Source of the DNA: Bacillota bacterium
GTDB taxonomy: Bacteria; Bacillota; Bacilli; Tumebacillales; Effusibacillaceae
Assembly (NCBI GenBank): GCA_020059765.1
Contig: JAGVBM010000341.1
Span: forward strand, 1 to 5,885
DNA length: 5,885 nt
Direction of reading: 5' to 3'
Part shown: positions 1-5,244 of the stretch, in pieces
Numbering within the stretch: the first letter of the stretch is position 1
Layout of the letters: each line of letters starts with the position of its first letter
Program-made: the position numbers and the translations under genes
Notes under the pieces: generated by a model
What the model was told of the DNA's origin: nothing
What the model saw: only the letters and a program-made list of their open reading frames with translations
Database searches by the model: none

Positions 1-1179
1 AGTCCGCTAAAGGAAGAAGTGGAAGGCTGGTTAAGCGTTTTGTACCGATCCCAAAACAGCCGCCAAGCGAAGCAAGCTGTTGTCCCTTCGGAAATACCGA
101 TGTGCGAAGTGATAGACGACGATCGGATGCAAGAGTTGTACGACACCCTTGCCACCCTGCCGGGAGTACAAGTTGTTCCGCTTGAGATCTCGTATCAAGG
201 TCGGCCCATATCCATTGCGGAAGTCACTTTGCCCGCGAATTCGGAAGTGGTCTCCAGAGCAAAGCTTGCTTTGTGGAAACCGACAATCTTTATCAATGCA
301 CGGCATCACGCCAACGAAGTTTCCAGCACGAATGCCGTCTTAAAGCTTGTCGAAACAGTGGCGACCAAGAAACCCTTAATGCTGAAAACATGCAATTTGG
401 TGGTAAGCCCATTGGCCAATCCGGACGGGGTTGCCGCGCATTACGCAATGTTTGCCGCAAATCCTCGTTGGAAACATCATGCGGCAAGATACAACGCGGC
501 CGGCTTCGAATATGCGAAGCATCGCTTTAAACAAGATACGCCTTACGGTGAAAGCCGTGTTTACGAAAAAATTTGGCGGCGATGGGCACCCGACATCGTA
601 GTGGACGACCATGGAATCCCTTCTCATGAATGGATACAGCCATTCAGCGGATACAACAGTCCTCCGCGGTTTCCGGTGTCCTATTGGCTGCCGAATGCTT
701 TAATTTATACCATTACGCGATCTCTCGATGATCTTCATTATCCGCAACAGAGTGTCGTACGGGAAGCGGTGCTTCAGGCTCTGTCTGCCAGAATCTCAGG
801 AGATCCAGACATACATGGCGCGAACGAGTACTGGAGAAAACGTTATGAAAAATGGGGATATCAATGGCTGCCCAAGACTTTTCCTTTGCAGACGGTCAAC
901 GGGCTGATCTCATACAAATGGAAAGCGAATGTGAGTGAGAACAGCACAAATCTGGGTGAGCGGTTTCCGGATTTGGTCAGTCTGGATCTGATTACGGAAG
1001 TGGCGGACGAAACCGCTGATGGAGACTACCTATCCAGATGTGCCCATGCACATTACGAACTCGATCTGGGAATTGTCGAATGGGTATCCGCTCATCCCCA
1101 GCCGATCCTGAGGGCTCGGGAAGAAACTGCTTTTGGGTATTCGATTCGTCTGGATCGCCCAAGACCATTACAAATCTAA
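1..1179 (+). CDS. M14-family zinc carboxypeptidase, 3' part of gene
   Basis: The reading frame is open to the left edge, so the gene very likely starts outside the window. A GTG at 19 is the first possible start inside it, but the purine run before it lies too close for a normal ribosome binding site. Numbering from that GTG, the M14 (carboxypeptidase A-like) zinc signature is HANE at residues 97-100, followed by NPDG at 134-137. A likely third zinc ligand is His198 in DDHGIPSHEW, and Glu327 in ITEVADE is a candidate catalytic glutamate. The family hydrolyses peptide bonds, usually at C-terminal residues or in cell-wall peptides; the substrate here cannot be told. No membrane segment is visible in this part, and any signal peptide would be upstream. 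The 3' end faces the Na/Pi cotransporter gene with 6 bases between stop codons and no obvious terminator. The family call is fairly sure; exact ligands and function are inferred. Confidence 0.82.
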   Translation, partial: SPLKEEVEGWLSVLYRSQNSRQAKQAVVPSEIPMCEVIDDDRMQELYDTLATLPGVQVVPLEISYQGRPISIAEVTLPANSEVVSRAKLALWKPTIFINARHHANEVSSTNAVLKLVETVATKKPLMLKTCNLVVSPLANPDGVAAHYAMFAANPRWKHHAARYNAAGFEYAKHRFKQDTPYGESRVYEKIWRRWAPDIVVDDHGIPSHEWIQPFSGYNSPPRFPVSYWLPNALIYTITRSLDDLHYPQQSVVREAVLQALSARISGDPDIHGANEYWRKRYEKWGYQWLPKTFPLQTVNGLISYKWKANVSENSTNLGERFPDLVSLDLITEVADETADGDYLSRCAHAHYELDLGIVEWVSAHPQPILRAREETAFGYSIRLDRPRPLQI

Positions 1180-1185
1180 GGAACA

Positions 1186-2121
1186 TCAAACGTCCCGTCT
1201 CCCCGGCACCAGCCATTCGATCAGAGACGCAAACGCGCGGATAAAGGGCCAAACCGCCAGGGACGAGAGGATGTTGAACAGCGTATGGGCAGTGGCTACC
1301 TGAACGGACAAAAAGGGGCTAAAGGCCGCTACAATTCTGGCGAATGTTTGCACAAACGGCAAAAACGCCAACACCCCCGCCACATTCAGGATCACGTGGG
1401 CGGCAGCGACCCGCTTGGCGGCGATCGGGCTGCCGATGGAGGCAATGATTGCCGTAATGCAGGTTCCAATGTTGTTGCCAAGCACAATGGCAATTGCCCC
1501 CGGCAAGTCGATCAAGCCCTGCGATGCCATGGCGATAGTCAATGCCGTGGTAGCCGTCGAACTTTGCACCAAAGCGGTAAGACCGGCACCGGCCAACACG
1601 CCGTATAACGGATTGCGGGAAGCTTGCGTCAACACCTCCCGGAACCAGTCGGTTTCTCCCAGGGGGGCCAAAGCGGCGGTCATCAGGTTGAGGGCAAACA
1701 GGGTCGCCCCGAAACCGAATACGGCCAACCCGATATACCTTCTCTTGCCGCGCAGCACAAACCAAAGCAGACTTCCCGCCGCCACACAGGGAATGATCAA
1801 ATCCTCAGGATTCCATGCGATCATTTGAGTGGTGAAAGTGGTTCCGATATTGGAACCGAGAATGATGCCCAGTGAGTCGGCAAAGGTCATCGTACCGGCA
1901 GAGACGAAGCCGATGGTAATCACCGTCACGGCAGCCGAACTGTGCAAAAGTGCTGTGACCAGGGTTCCGGCGGCGAGACCCCGCGTCGGAGTCTTGACAA
2001 ACCGTTTCAGAATCGAGGGCAGCTTTTCCACCGCCATCTGCTCAAAGCCGTGCCGCATCACCCAGATTCCGCCGAGAAAACCGCTCAATCCGAGAAAAAG
2101 ATGGATGATCGATGTATACAT
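1186..2121 (-). CDS. Na/Pi cotransporter family protein (YqeW-like)
   Basis: This 311-residue polytopic membrane protein belongs to the Na+/phosphate cotransporter family (PF02690), which moves phosphate with sodium across the cytoplasmic membrane. The inverted-repeat fold is visible. Repeat one has TALLHSSAAVT (56-66) and GSNIGTT (89-95); repeat two has TALVQSSTATT (182-192) and GNNIGTC (215-221). Hydrophobic segments fill nearly the whole length. The protein ends at about residue 311 without the PhoU-like C-terminal domain of longer relatives, so it resembles the short Bacillus YqeW type. The ATG at 2121 is supported by GGAGGA (plus-strand tcctcc at 2127-2132) five bases upstream. The first repeat has His-Ser-Ser where the second has the usual Gln-Ser-Ser. 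It is convergent with the peptidase gene and divergent from the methyltransferase gene. Whether phosphate is the true substrate is inferred from the family. Confidence 0.9.
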   Translation of the reverse strand: MYTSIIHLFLGLSGFLGGIWVMRHGFEQMAVEKLPSILKRFVKTPTRGLAAGTLVTALLHSSAAVTVITIGFVSAGTMTFADSLGIILGSNIGTTFTTQMIAWNPEDLIIPCVAAGSLLWFVLRGKRRYIGLAVFGFGATLFALNLMTAALAPLGETDWFREVLTQASRNPLYGVLAGAGLTALVQSSTATTALTIAMASQGLIDLPGAIAIVLGNNIGTCITAIIASIGSPIAAKRVAAAHVILNVAGVLAFLPFVQTFARIVAAFSPFLSVQVATAHTLFNILSSLAVWPFIRAFASLIEWLVPGRRDV

Positions 2122-2149
2122 ATGAATCCTCCATAGGGTAGACTACGTT

Positions 2150-2158
2150 TGTATATCA
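2150..2158 (-). promoter_or_regulatory. Possible extended -10 promoter for the Na/Pi cotransporter gene
   Basis: Read on the minus strand this is TGATATACA, an extended -10 (TG-n-TATACA) with no convincing -35 upstream. It lies about 29 bases before the ATG at 2121, so the leader would be short. It sits in the 101-base divergent gap between the cotransporter and the rRNA methyltransferase. I saw no equally good plus-strand promoter here; TTGTAT at 2149 with TATGCA at 2174 has a 19-base spacer and is weak. Confidence 0.3.
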
Positions 2159-2222
2159 CTGCTTAAGACACTGTATGCAGGCGTGTCCGAAAGAAGACGC
2201 GCTGTTCTGAAGGAGAGTCCTT

Positions 2223-3602
2223 ATGGCGAACCGTCATCCGGTTAAAACATACTTAAAGAAACAACGCAAAAAGAGGTTGGAACAAGGCCATCCATGGGTA
2301 TATCTGTCGGAGATCGATCGGGTGGAAGGGAACCCGCAACCGGGTGAAGTAGTCGAAGTGTTCAATCACGCGGGAACGTTTTTGGCAAAAGGCTATCTGA
2401 ACCTGAACTCGCAATTGGCGATACGCGTCGTGACGTATAATCCGAAAGAAGAGATTGACCAACAGTTTTTCAACAAACGCGTGCAACGAGCATGGGAGTA
2501 TCGGAAAAGATTTTTGCAGAATGATAATGCTTGCCGTATTGTATACGGCGAAGCGGATTTTTTGCCGGGGATTGTGGTGGACAAGTTTGCCGACATCTTG
2601 GTTGTGCAAATTTTGTCCCGGGGGATGGAATTGCAAAGGGACAAACTGGTGCAAGCTTTGATTGACGTCCTGCAGCCGAAAGGAATTTACGAGCGGAGTG
2701 ATGTGGCGATTCGCCAATTGGAAGGATTGGCAGAACGTTCCGGACCGGTTTGGGGAGAAACGCCGCGCGAAGTGGAAATTATCGAGAATGGGCTGCGCTA
2801 TATTGTCGATCTGGAAGAAGGCCAGAAAACCGGCTTCTTCTTTGACCAGCGGGAAAATCGGGCGGCCATTGCGCCCTTGATGACAGGATGGGGAGCCTCC
2901 AGCGGAATTGCGCTGCAGCCGTTGGGAGAAGACGGAGAGCCGCTGTTTGACAAGCAAGGCGCGCAACGTCCCGGCATCCGGCCGCTGGTTGACGAACAGG
3001 GAGAAGTCGTCAGCAAGCCGGTCGACAAACGGGGCAAAGTGGTGAAAAATCCTTTTTGGGACGGAGCGGAAGTGTTGGAATGCTTTTCCCATACCGGTTC
3101 GTTTACGCTTAATGCTTGCAAACACGGGGCCAAAAAGGTCACCTGTCTCGATATCTCGGAACATGCGATTGAAACGGCCAAACGCAATGTGACGATGAAC
3201 GGTTTTTTGCACAGGGTCAATTTTGTGGTGGCCAATGCATTCGATTATTTGCGGGAACAGGTGCAGGCAGGTCAATTATGGGATGTGGTGATCCTCGACC
3301 CGCCGGCGTTTGCCAAAACGAAAAGCGCAGTGGAAGGCGCTTATCGAGGGTACAAGGACATCAATCTGAATGGGATGAAGCTGGTGCGCGACGGCGGGTT
3401 TCTGGTCACGGCCAGCTGTTCCTATCATATGAAGCCCGACCTTTTTAAACAGATGATCCAGGATGCGGCGTTTGACGCGAAGAAGATTATGCGTCTGGTG
3501 CATTGGAGCGGGGCAGGCAAGGATCACCCGGAGATCCTGGGGGTGGAAGAAGGGCACTATCTGAAATTTGCTATCTTCGAAGTGAGGAGCCGCGGTTGGT
3601 GA
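2223..3602 (+). CDS. Class I SAM-dependent rRNA methyltransferase, RlmI-like (23S m5C), with insertion
   Basis: This 459-residue protein resembles E. coli RlmI (which methylates C1962 of 23S rRNA) and Bacillus YwbD, so it probably makes 5-methylcytosine in 23S rRNA using S-adenosylmethionine. The N-terminal PUA-type RNA-binding region is seen in RLEQGHPWVY (18-27). The central part contains GFFFDQRENR (204-213). The Rossmann domain has SAM motif I VLECFSHTGSF (284-294), the acidic motif CLDISEHAIE (308-317), DPPAFAK (359-365) and SCSYH (398-402), where Cys399 is probably the family's conserved cysteine. The start ATG follows AAGGAGA (2210-2216) at normal spacing. It is longer than the roughly 396 residues of E. 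coli RlmI, and the excess sits at about residues 221-281, between DQR and motif I. The frame is intact through the insertion. The 3' end overlaps the opposing DUF192 gene by 32 bases. The family call is firm; the exact target base is inferred by homology. Confidence 0.92.
   Translation: MANRHPVKTYLKKQRKKRLEQGHPWVYLSEIDRVEGNPQPGEVVEVFNHAGTFLAKGYLNLNSQLAIRVVTYNPKEEIDQQFFNKRVQRAWEYRKRFLQNDNACRIVYGEADFLPGIVVDKFADILVVQILSRGMELQRDKLVQALIDVLQPKGIYERSDVAIRQLEGLAERSGPVWGETPREVEIIENGLRYIVDLEEGQKTGFFFDQRENRAAIAPLMTGWGASSGIALQPLGEDGEPLFDKQGAQRPGIRPLVDEQGEVVSKPVDKRGKVVKNPFWDGAEVLECFSHTGSFTLNACKHGAKKVTCLDISEHAIETAKRNVTMNGFLHRVNFVVANAFDYLREQVQAGQLWDVVILDPPAFAKTKSAVEGAYRGYKDINLNGMKLVRDGGFLVTASCSYHMKPDLFKQMIQDAAFDAKKIMRLVHWSGAGKDHPEILGVEEGHYLKFAIFEVRSRGW
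2922..3053 (+). repeat. 11-residue repeat units inside the methyltransferase insertion
   Basis: Residues 234-277 of the RlmI-like protein can be cut into four 11-residue units: LGEDGEPLFDK, QGAQRPGIRPL, VDEQGEVVSKP and VDKRGKVVKNP. The last two (2988-3020 and 3021-3053) are clearly related: 6 of 11 residues and 22 of 33 bases match. They swap charge, E/Q/E in one against K/R/K in the other. The first unit shares the D-x-G-E turn, while the second fits poorly. The pattern suggests short beta hairpins around the Gly, arising by duplication. The last two units are well supported; extension to four is tentative. Confidence 0.55.
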
Positions 3603-3969
3603 TCTGATCCCCTGCTTGCAGGCTGTATTTCTCAATGGAGCCGACAGGCATTTCCAAAACGGAATGAGCATGCCGCACGGGTGGAATCATCGACCAAGGA
3701 CGGACATGTTCGACCAGTTTGACAATTTTGTTTTGATGATCCAAAAAAGCGACATCAATTGCAAAACGCATAAAAAACATGTGAATCGAATTGCAAGGGA
3801 TGATCCAAAGCGCCTCCTGATCAGGCAAAGTGCGGCGGAACATCAAGCCCAGAAAACGGCCGACGAATGTGTCGGCTTTTTTGATTTGCAAAGGCAAATA
3901 GATCTTACGGCCCATCTGCCCTATGTCGGAAGATACGGAATTTAAATATCTGTCTGATACCATAGTCAT
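3571..3969 (-). CDS. DUF192 family protein
   Basis: This 132-residue protein matches the DUF192 family (PF02643), small beta-rich proteins of unknown function. The family pattern is clear: KADTFVGRFLGLMFRRTL (31-48), SIHMFFMRFAIDVAFLD (61-77) with its His-Met-x-Phe-Met core, then VLEMPVGS (104-111) and AGDQI (119-123). No signal peptide or membrane segment is seen, unlike many secreted members. The start is ambiguous: the ATG at 3969 has GAGAGG only about three bases upstream, while the in-frame ATG at 3963 has it at nine, so the shorter form may be the real one. Met19 (3915), just before the conserved domain, is a third but weak choice. The gene ends inside the methyltransferase gene and is divergent from the Flp pilus operon, which hints at a link to secretion or pilus assembly, but only by position. 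Confidence 0.85.
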   Translation of the reverse strand: MTMVSDRYLNSVSSDIGQMGRKIYLPLQIKKADTFVGRFLGLMFRRTLPDQEALWIIPCNSIHMFFMRFAIDVAFLDHQNKIVKLVEHVRPWSMIPPVRHAHSVLEMPVGSIEKYSLQAGDQITNRGSSLRR

Positions 3970-4012
3970 ATACCTCTCACATTAAATTCATAATTAACGG
4001 GATGAAAGTCAC

Positions 4013-4042
4013 TTGTTATTTAATTTTAGTTTACCGTATACT
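4013..4042 (+). promoter_or_regulatory. Sigma-A-like promoter of the Flp/Tad pilus operon
   Basis: The -35 box TTGTTA (4013-4018) and -10 box TATACT (4037-4042) are 18 bases apart in an AT-rich stretch. They match the consensus at 4 of 6 and 5 of 6 positions. Transcription would begin near 4049, leaving a leader of about 60 bases before the flp ATG. This is the best promoter seen in the window. Confidence 0.6.
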
Positions 4043-4056
4043 CCTAACACAGGCAA
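4028..4056 (-). promoter_or_regulatory. Weak candidate promoter for the DUF192 gene
   Basis: On the minus strand TTGCCT (4056-4051) and TAAACT (4033-4028) are separated by 17 bases, each matching the consensus at 4 of 6 positions. It overlaps the plus-strand flp promoter, so the two could compete for polymerase. The match is modest and AT-rich sequence gives chance hits. Confidence 0.3.
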
Positions 4057-4094
4057 CCGACTGGAAATGAAAGGTTGTTTGAATTGAAAGTTAC

Positions 4095-4100
4095 AGGAGG
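4095..4100 (+). promoter_or_regulatory. flp: Ribosome binding site fixing the flp start
   Basis: AGGAGG lies seven bases before the ATG at 4108. It decides that the pilin starts there and not at the in-frame TTG at 4075, which lacks such a site and would disrupt the short basic leader typical of Flp prepilins. Confidence 0.85.
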
Positions 4101-4107
4101 GAACACA

Positions 4108-4269
4108 ATGATTCGTCAGCTGAAAAGTCTGCTTCGTGAAGAAAAAGGACAAGCCATGACAGAATACGGTTTAATCCTGGCTTTGATCGCAATCGTTGTA
4201 ATTGCTGTTCTGACGACTATGGGTACCAGCATCAGTGATAAGTTTCAAGAGATTGTTAACAATCTGTAA
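4108..4269 (+). CDS. flp: Flp family type IVb pilin
   Basis: This 53-residue prepilin is the major structural subunit of the Tad (Flp) type IVb pilus, used for surface attachment and aggregation in many bacteria. It has a short charged leader (residues 1-14, ending EEKG) and the class IVb processing site G14|QAMTEY, with Glu and Tyr at mature positions 5 and 6. A hydrophobic helix of about 20 residues (GLILALIAIVVIAVL) follows, then a short hydrophilic tail. The mature pilin would be 39 residues, as usual for Flp. Cleavage is expected from the A24 peptidase encoded next. The gene is first in the operon, has the strongest ribosome binding site, and is followed by two stem-loops, all consistent with high expression. 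No second pilin copy is seen in the window. Confidence 0.95.
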   Translation: MIRQLKSLLREEKGQAMTEYGLILALIAIVVIAVLTTMGTSISDKFQEIVNNL

Positions 4270-4303
4270 TTCGAATTCCTGCAATCCCATGTTGTCAACA
4301 ATC
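4251..4303 (+). other. Stem-loop over the flp stop codon, including a 14-base palindrome
   Basis: GATTGTTAACAATC (4251-4264) is a perfect palindrome formed by the last flp codons. A near copy in inverted orientation lies at 4291-4303 (GTTGTCAACAATC). The two arms can pair over 13 positions with one A-C mismatch and one G-U pair, around a 27-base loop that includes the stop codon. It could protect the 3' end of flp mRNA or be a protein-binding site; both are inferences. Confidence 0.45.
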
Positions 4304-4310
4304 GGTTTGA

Positions 4311-4357
4311 AGCCCCTCTTTTCTGCATAAGCGAGGAAAAGTGGGGCTGTCTTTATC
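4311..4357 (+). terminator. Partial terminator or processing hairpin between flp and tadV
   Basis: AGCCCC-t-CTTTTC (4311-4323) pairs with GAAAAG-t-GGGGCT (4336-4348). This makes 12 base pairs with a single T-T mismatch and a 12-base loop. The following stretch GTCTTTATC is only weakly T-rich, so it is probably a leaky terminator that lowers transcription into the downstream Tad genes. The tadV ribosome binding site begins about 14 bases after the stem. Confidence 0.65.
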
Positions 4358-4376
4358 AAATGAGGGAGCGAATACA

Positions 4377-4874
4377 ATGACAGATCATCTGCTGGATTTC
4401 GTTTTGTTTCTAATACTCTTGATTTCACTCGTTACGGATCTGCGCAGGCACAAAATCTATAACTCGGTGACGCTTCCCGCTGTTGGACTGGGGTTGACTT
4501 GGCATACTGGATCTGGCGGATGGACAGGTTTTCTGTTCAGCGGAGAAGGAATGCTGCTCGGGTTTGGCCTGCTGTTGGTTCCCTATTTGCTGGGCGGTAT
4601 GGGAGCGGGGGACGTAAAACTGCTGGCAGCCGTCGGGGCGTTAACCGGACCGGCGTTTGTATTCAGTTCTTTCTTATACAGCAGCATGATTGGCGGCGTG
4701 ATCGCCTTGATAATTATAATTCGGAGCTCCGGATGGAAACAGTCTTTGCTGCGGATCGGCCATGCTTCGCTGAAGTTTCGCTCCAATGCGGTCCAGGGGG
4801 CGTTTCCTTATGGGGTGGCCATTGCGATCGGCACGTTGGCGGCCTATCTATGGAGGGATTCGAATGCGTTCTGA
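4377..4874 (+). CDS. tadV: A24 family prepilin peptidase (TadV/CpaA type)
   Basis: This 165-residue integral membrane aspartic peptidase would cleave the leaders of Flp and TadE precursors at the inner face of the membrane. The two family aspartates are visible: Asp21 in LVTDLRRHKIYN (18-29) and Asp79 in the GxGD motif GMGAGDVKLLA (74-84). Hydrophobic segments lie at about 7-20, 59-73, 86-118 and 148-160. It lacks the N-terminal methylase domain of PilD-type enzymes, as usual for the short CpaA/TadV form. The ATG at 4377 follows GAGGGAG (4362-4368) with eight bases between. An in-frame GTG at 4341 lies inside the upstream hairpin and is rejected. The last 11 bases overlap tadE, suggesting coupled translation. 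Confidence 0.93.
   Translation: MTDHLLDFVLFLILLISLVTDLRRHKIYNSVTLPAVGLGLTWHTGSGGWTGFLFSGEGMLLGFGLLLVPYLLGGMGAGDVKLLAAVGALTGPAFVFSSFLYSSMIGGVIALIIIIRSSGWKQSLLRIGHASLKFRSNAVQGAFPYGVAIAIGTLAAYLWRDSNAF
4852..4858 (+). promoter_or_regulatory. tadE: Ribosome binding site fixing the tadE start
   Basis: GGAGGGA lies inside the end of tadV, five bases before the ATG at 4864. It favours this start over the in-frame GTG at 4786, which would add 26 residues of out-of-frame tadV sequence and bury the prepilin-like leader. Confidence 0.75.
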
Positions 4875-5244
4875 AAGTGGGCAAGCGCTGGTTGAAATGG
4901 CACTGAGCCTGACCGTGCTGGTTTTTTTACTGTTTGGAATCATTGATTTCGGCAGGCTGTTTCATGCCTACTTGGCCCTGGATCATGCCGGTCGTGAAGC
5001 GGCAAGGGCAGCAAGCATCGGAGCGAGTGACGCGCAAATCAATACGATCGCCATACAAGGATCCCCAGGATTGGATTCCGCCAAATTGAACATTTCCATC
5101 TCTCCAACAGAAGATCAACGCAAACGAGGCGTTTATGCAACCATTTCTCTGACCTATTCGATAGAGATTCTCACTCCTGTAATGGCGCAGATCATTCCAA
5201 ATCCGTTCAGCTTGCAAAATCAAACGGTGATGCGGGTGGAATAA
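4864..5244 (+). CDS. tadE: TadE-like pseudopilin
   Basis: This 126-residue protein matches the TadE-like family (PF07811), minor pseudopilins needed for Flp pilus assembly. A six-residue leader MRSESG is followed by QALVEMALSL, giving a processing site G6|QALVEM with Glu at mature position 5. Position 6 is Met where Flp has Tyr and many TadE proteins have Phe. A single transmembrane helix spans about residues 13-28, then comes the typical IDFGRLFHAY (27-36) and REAARAAS (44-51). The rest is a beta-rich extracytoplasmic domain without cysteines. The gene starts 11 bases before the tadV stop and its stop overlaps the next start by one base (TAATG), so the three genes are tightly linked. TadE identity is firm from the N-terminus; the C-terminal half is poorly conserved in the family. 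Confidence 0.9.
   Translation: MRSESGQALVEMALSLTVLVFLLFGIIDFGRLFHAYLALDHAGREAARAASIGASDAQINTIAIQGSPGLDSAKLNISISPTEDQRKRGVYATISLTYSIEILTPVMAQIIPNPFSLQNQTVMRVE

Noticed and set aside
1319..1765. 148-codon minus-strand frame overlapping the Na/Pi cotransporter gene
   Set aside because: It is another frame of the same strand through a GC-rich gene whose own frame carries all the family motifs.
2149..2179. Plus-strand promoter TTGTAT / TATGCA before the methyltransferase gene
   Set aside because: The 19-base spacer and poor -10 match make it no better than chance.
2253..3275. Long minus-strand open frame of 340 codons opposite the methyltransferase gene
   Set aside because: It lies entirely antisense to a gene with clear family motifs, shows no recognisable domain, is rich in His, Arg and Phe as antisense frames often are, and has no convincing start site.
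3610..3621. Short inverted repeat CCTGCTTGCAGG after the methyltransferase stop
   Set aside because: The stem is only about four pairs, no T tract follows, and it lies in the DUF192 coding sequence, so it is not a credible terminator.
4075..4107. Extended N-terminus of the Flp pilin from a TTG at 4075
   Set aside because: The AGGAGG site at 4095-4100 points to the ATG at 4108, and the extension would spoil the normal short prepilin leader.
4341..4376. Extended N-terminus of the prepilin peptidase from a GTG at 4341
   Set aside because: The GTG lies in the 3' arm of a hairpin, and the ATG at 4377 has its own GAGGGAG site and starts right before the first membrane segment.
4786..4863. Extended N-terminus of TadE from a GTG at 4786
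   Set aside because: The added residues come from another frame of tadV, and GGAGGGA at 4852-4858 supports the ATG at 4864.
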